From NCBI RefSeq assembly GCF_025808395.1, contig NZ_CP075524.1, positions 1 through 64,000 of the forward strand: a stretch of DNA of 64,000 nt, given 5' to 3'. A program made the translations under genes and the position numbers. The DNA comes from Microcella sp. (GTDB taxonomy: Bacteria; Actinomycetota; Actinomycetes; Actinomycetales; Microbacteriaceae). The stretch's first letter is position 1. The number at the start of each line of letters is the position of its first letter. The notes under the pieces are model-generated. The model saw only the letters and a list, made by a program, of their open reading frames with translations, searched no databases and had not been told where the DNA came from. Of this stretch, positions 62,987 to 64,000 are shown one piece after another.

Positions 62987-62997
62987 CCATCGGTGCA

Positions 62998-63396
62998 CTA
63001 GTTCTCCCGAGCCAGGGACTCGATCCTCGACCATGGGATGAGCCTGCGGATCGCCGCGCATTGAGAGGCAGGTCGGCCGAAACCGCTAGCCGATTGAGCC
63101 GCTCCATGCACCACCTCCGGATCTTCGCCCAATGCTTCCGCGATCCACAACAAGCCCGGCGCGCACTGGAAGTGGTTGTAGGCGTGCCGCGCGCCAAGCC
63201 CGCGCGTCACTCGCCCGTATGCTCCTGGCCCGTCGATCTCGTCGAGCCACGCAGTGACGTGCTCTTGTTGGCTCGACCACCAGTGCGCACCCGGAAGGTA
63301 TACCCGCTCGTACTCGTCAGAGATCGGATAGTGCGGCTCGGCTCTGCGAAGAATTTCGGCAAACTCTGCGCCAGTCATGTCGAACCGTTCTGCCAT
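62998..63396 (-). CDS. Hypothetical protein, 132 aa
   Basis: No family recognised. Rich in Trp, His and Tyr (YLPGAHWWSSQQEHVTAWLD, HAYNHFQCAPGLLWIAEAL) and apparently all-helical and soluble. The pattern of a helix with paired acidic and aromatic residues recalls small proteins encoded on plasmids and phages, but no function can be assigned. Lies between the DUF3800 gene and the exonuclease gene on the opposite strand to the former. Start ATG 63396 has only a weak upstream purine stretch. Confidence 0.65.
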   Translation of the reverse strand: MAERFDMTGAEFAEILRRAEPHYPISDEYERVYLPGAHWWSSQQEHVTAWLDEIDGPGAYGRVTRGLGARHAYNHFQCAPGLLWIAEALGEDPEVVHGAAQSASGFGRPASQCAAIRRLIPWSRIESLAREN

Positions 63397-63414
63397 ATTC
63401 GCTTTACCCGCCGC

Positions 63415-64000
63415 CTAAGCCAGCGCGGCAGGACGACGGTCGGCAGCATCTACATCAGCCGCTGCGCCGGTTCGCCCGACGCTCGTGCCGCAGATGCGCG
63501 CGAGGTCGGCGACCTCGGTCACGTCGTGCCGCTTCGCCGCGTGCACGATGATCGCGGCGCAGGCCTCGGCGTCGGCGAGGGCGTCGTGGTGGGCGAAGTC
63601 TTCGAAGCCGGCGGCCATCGCCGCGACGGGCAGGCGGTACGAGTCGAGGTGGTAGGTCTTGCGGGCGACCCGCAGGCTGCACACGTACGACAGTCTCGGC
63701 ACCTCGAGCGCGCTCGCCCGCTGCGCGGCGCTCAGCACGCCTATGTCGAACCCCGCGTTGTGGGCCGCGAGGGTGTCGCCGTCGACGAAGTCGAGCAAAG
63801 CATCCACCTGTTCAGACCACAGGGGAGCGTCGACGATGTCGGCGGCGGTGATGCCGTGGATGCGCGTGTTCCACTCGAGCATGTCGTCGAAGCCGAACGG
63901 CGGGCGGATCAGCCAGCCCGCGCGATCGACCACTCGGCCATCGCGCACCTTCACGAGCCCCACCGAGCACGCCGAGGCCGCATTGTTGTTGGCGGTCTCG
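63415..64000 (-). CDS. DnaQ-fold 3'-5' exonuclease (5' end outside window)
   Basis: The frame is open to the window edge, where it reads ETANNNAASACSVGLVKV, the Exo I motif (Glu of the DEDD set) just inside the sequence. Exo II is HNAGFDIGVL and Exo III is HHDALADAEACAAI (HD...D form, DEDDh). Resembles the epsilon-subunit-like exonucleases often fused to or acting with BRCT or helicase partners. C-terminal tail is Ala/Asp rich. The GTG at 63963 is internal, not the true start. Tail points to the 132-aa gene, 18 nt away. Confidence 0.88.
   Translation of the reverse strand, partial: ETANNNAASACSVGLVKVRDGRVVDRAGWLIRPPFGFDDMLEWNTRIHGITAADIVDAPLWSEQVDALLDFVDGDTLAAHNAGFDIGVLSAAQRASALEVPRLSYVCSLRVARKTYHLDSYRLPVAAMAAGFEDFAHHDALADAEACAAIIVHAAKRHDVTEVADLARICGTSVGRTGAAADVDAADRRPAALA

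Overview
The window is a high-GC actinobacterial chromosome segment, most likely from a Microbacteriaceae-type actinomycete. This is an inference. It rests on the strong G/C third-position bias, on many genes whose -10 box lies 6-7 nt from the start codon (leaderless mRNAs), and on a block greA - DUF4307 - small membrane protein - TrhA - UppS - PIN/PhoH - FumC - DUF4245 - xseB - xseA - ispH that resembles the Mycobacterium tuberculosis Rv1080c-Rv1110 neighbourhood. No tRNA, rRNA, CRISPR array, integrase or transposase gene was recognised.

Layout. 0-4 kb: end of a sugar-uptake operon (two ABC permeases, a GH32-clan beta-propeller hydrolase, a beta-lactamase-fold serine hydrolase). 4-9 kb: large Ig-like/polytopic membrane protein, LemA, HtpX protease, YcaQ-type DNA glycosylase. 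9-13 kb: a complete PotD/B/C/A-like ABC importer of unknown substrate. 13-28.5 kb: housekeeping block (AI-2E exporter, threonine dehydratase, GreA, UppS, PhoH2, fumarase, carbonic anhydrase, exonuclease VII, ABC exporter, IspH). 28.5-30.9 kb: a two-component-like pair without an adjacent response regulator.

31.0-42.9 kb is a catabolic island for an unidentified sugar or sugar acid: ribose/fructose-type ABC importer, cyclase-family hydrolase, two SDRs, cupin, SMP-30 lactonase, aldose epimerase, Zn-alcohol dehydrogenase, PfkB kinase, Cgl0159-like aldolase-fold protein and a HutC-type GntR regulator. It is bracketed by a 108-bp direct repeat (104/108 identical) made of the last ~100 bp of the class II fructose-bisphosphate aldolase gene plus 8 nt. 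The right copy ends the intact fba; the left copy is an orphan fragment. All four promoter regions of the island carry the same GT-N4-AC inverted repeat, the spacing expected of a HutC-family operator, so the island looks like a self-contained regulon.

42.9-57.5 kb: fba, glpX, a heterodimeric ABC exporter, BASS transporter, acyl-CoA ligase, VOC protein, RmuC, LysR regulator with mmsA, lipoprotein, PhyH dioxygenase. 57.7-63.4 kb is a probable defence island: a RelA/SpoT-fold nucleotidyltransferase translationally coupled to an 84-aa protein (a possible toxSAS toxin-antitoxin pair), divergent from a single-chain restriction-modification enzyme that is broken by a +1 frameshift, followed by a DUF3800 protein and an unknown 132-aa gene. 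The window ends inside a DnaQ-fold exonuclease gene.
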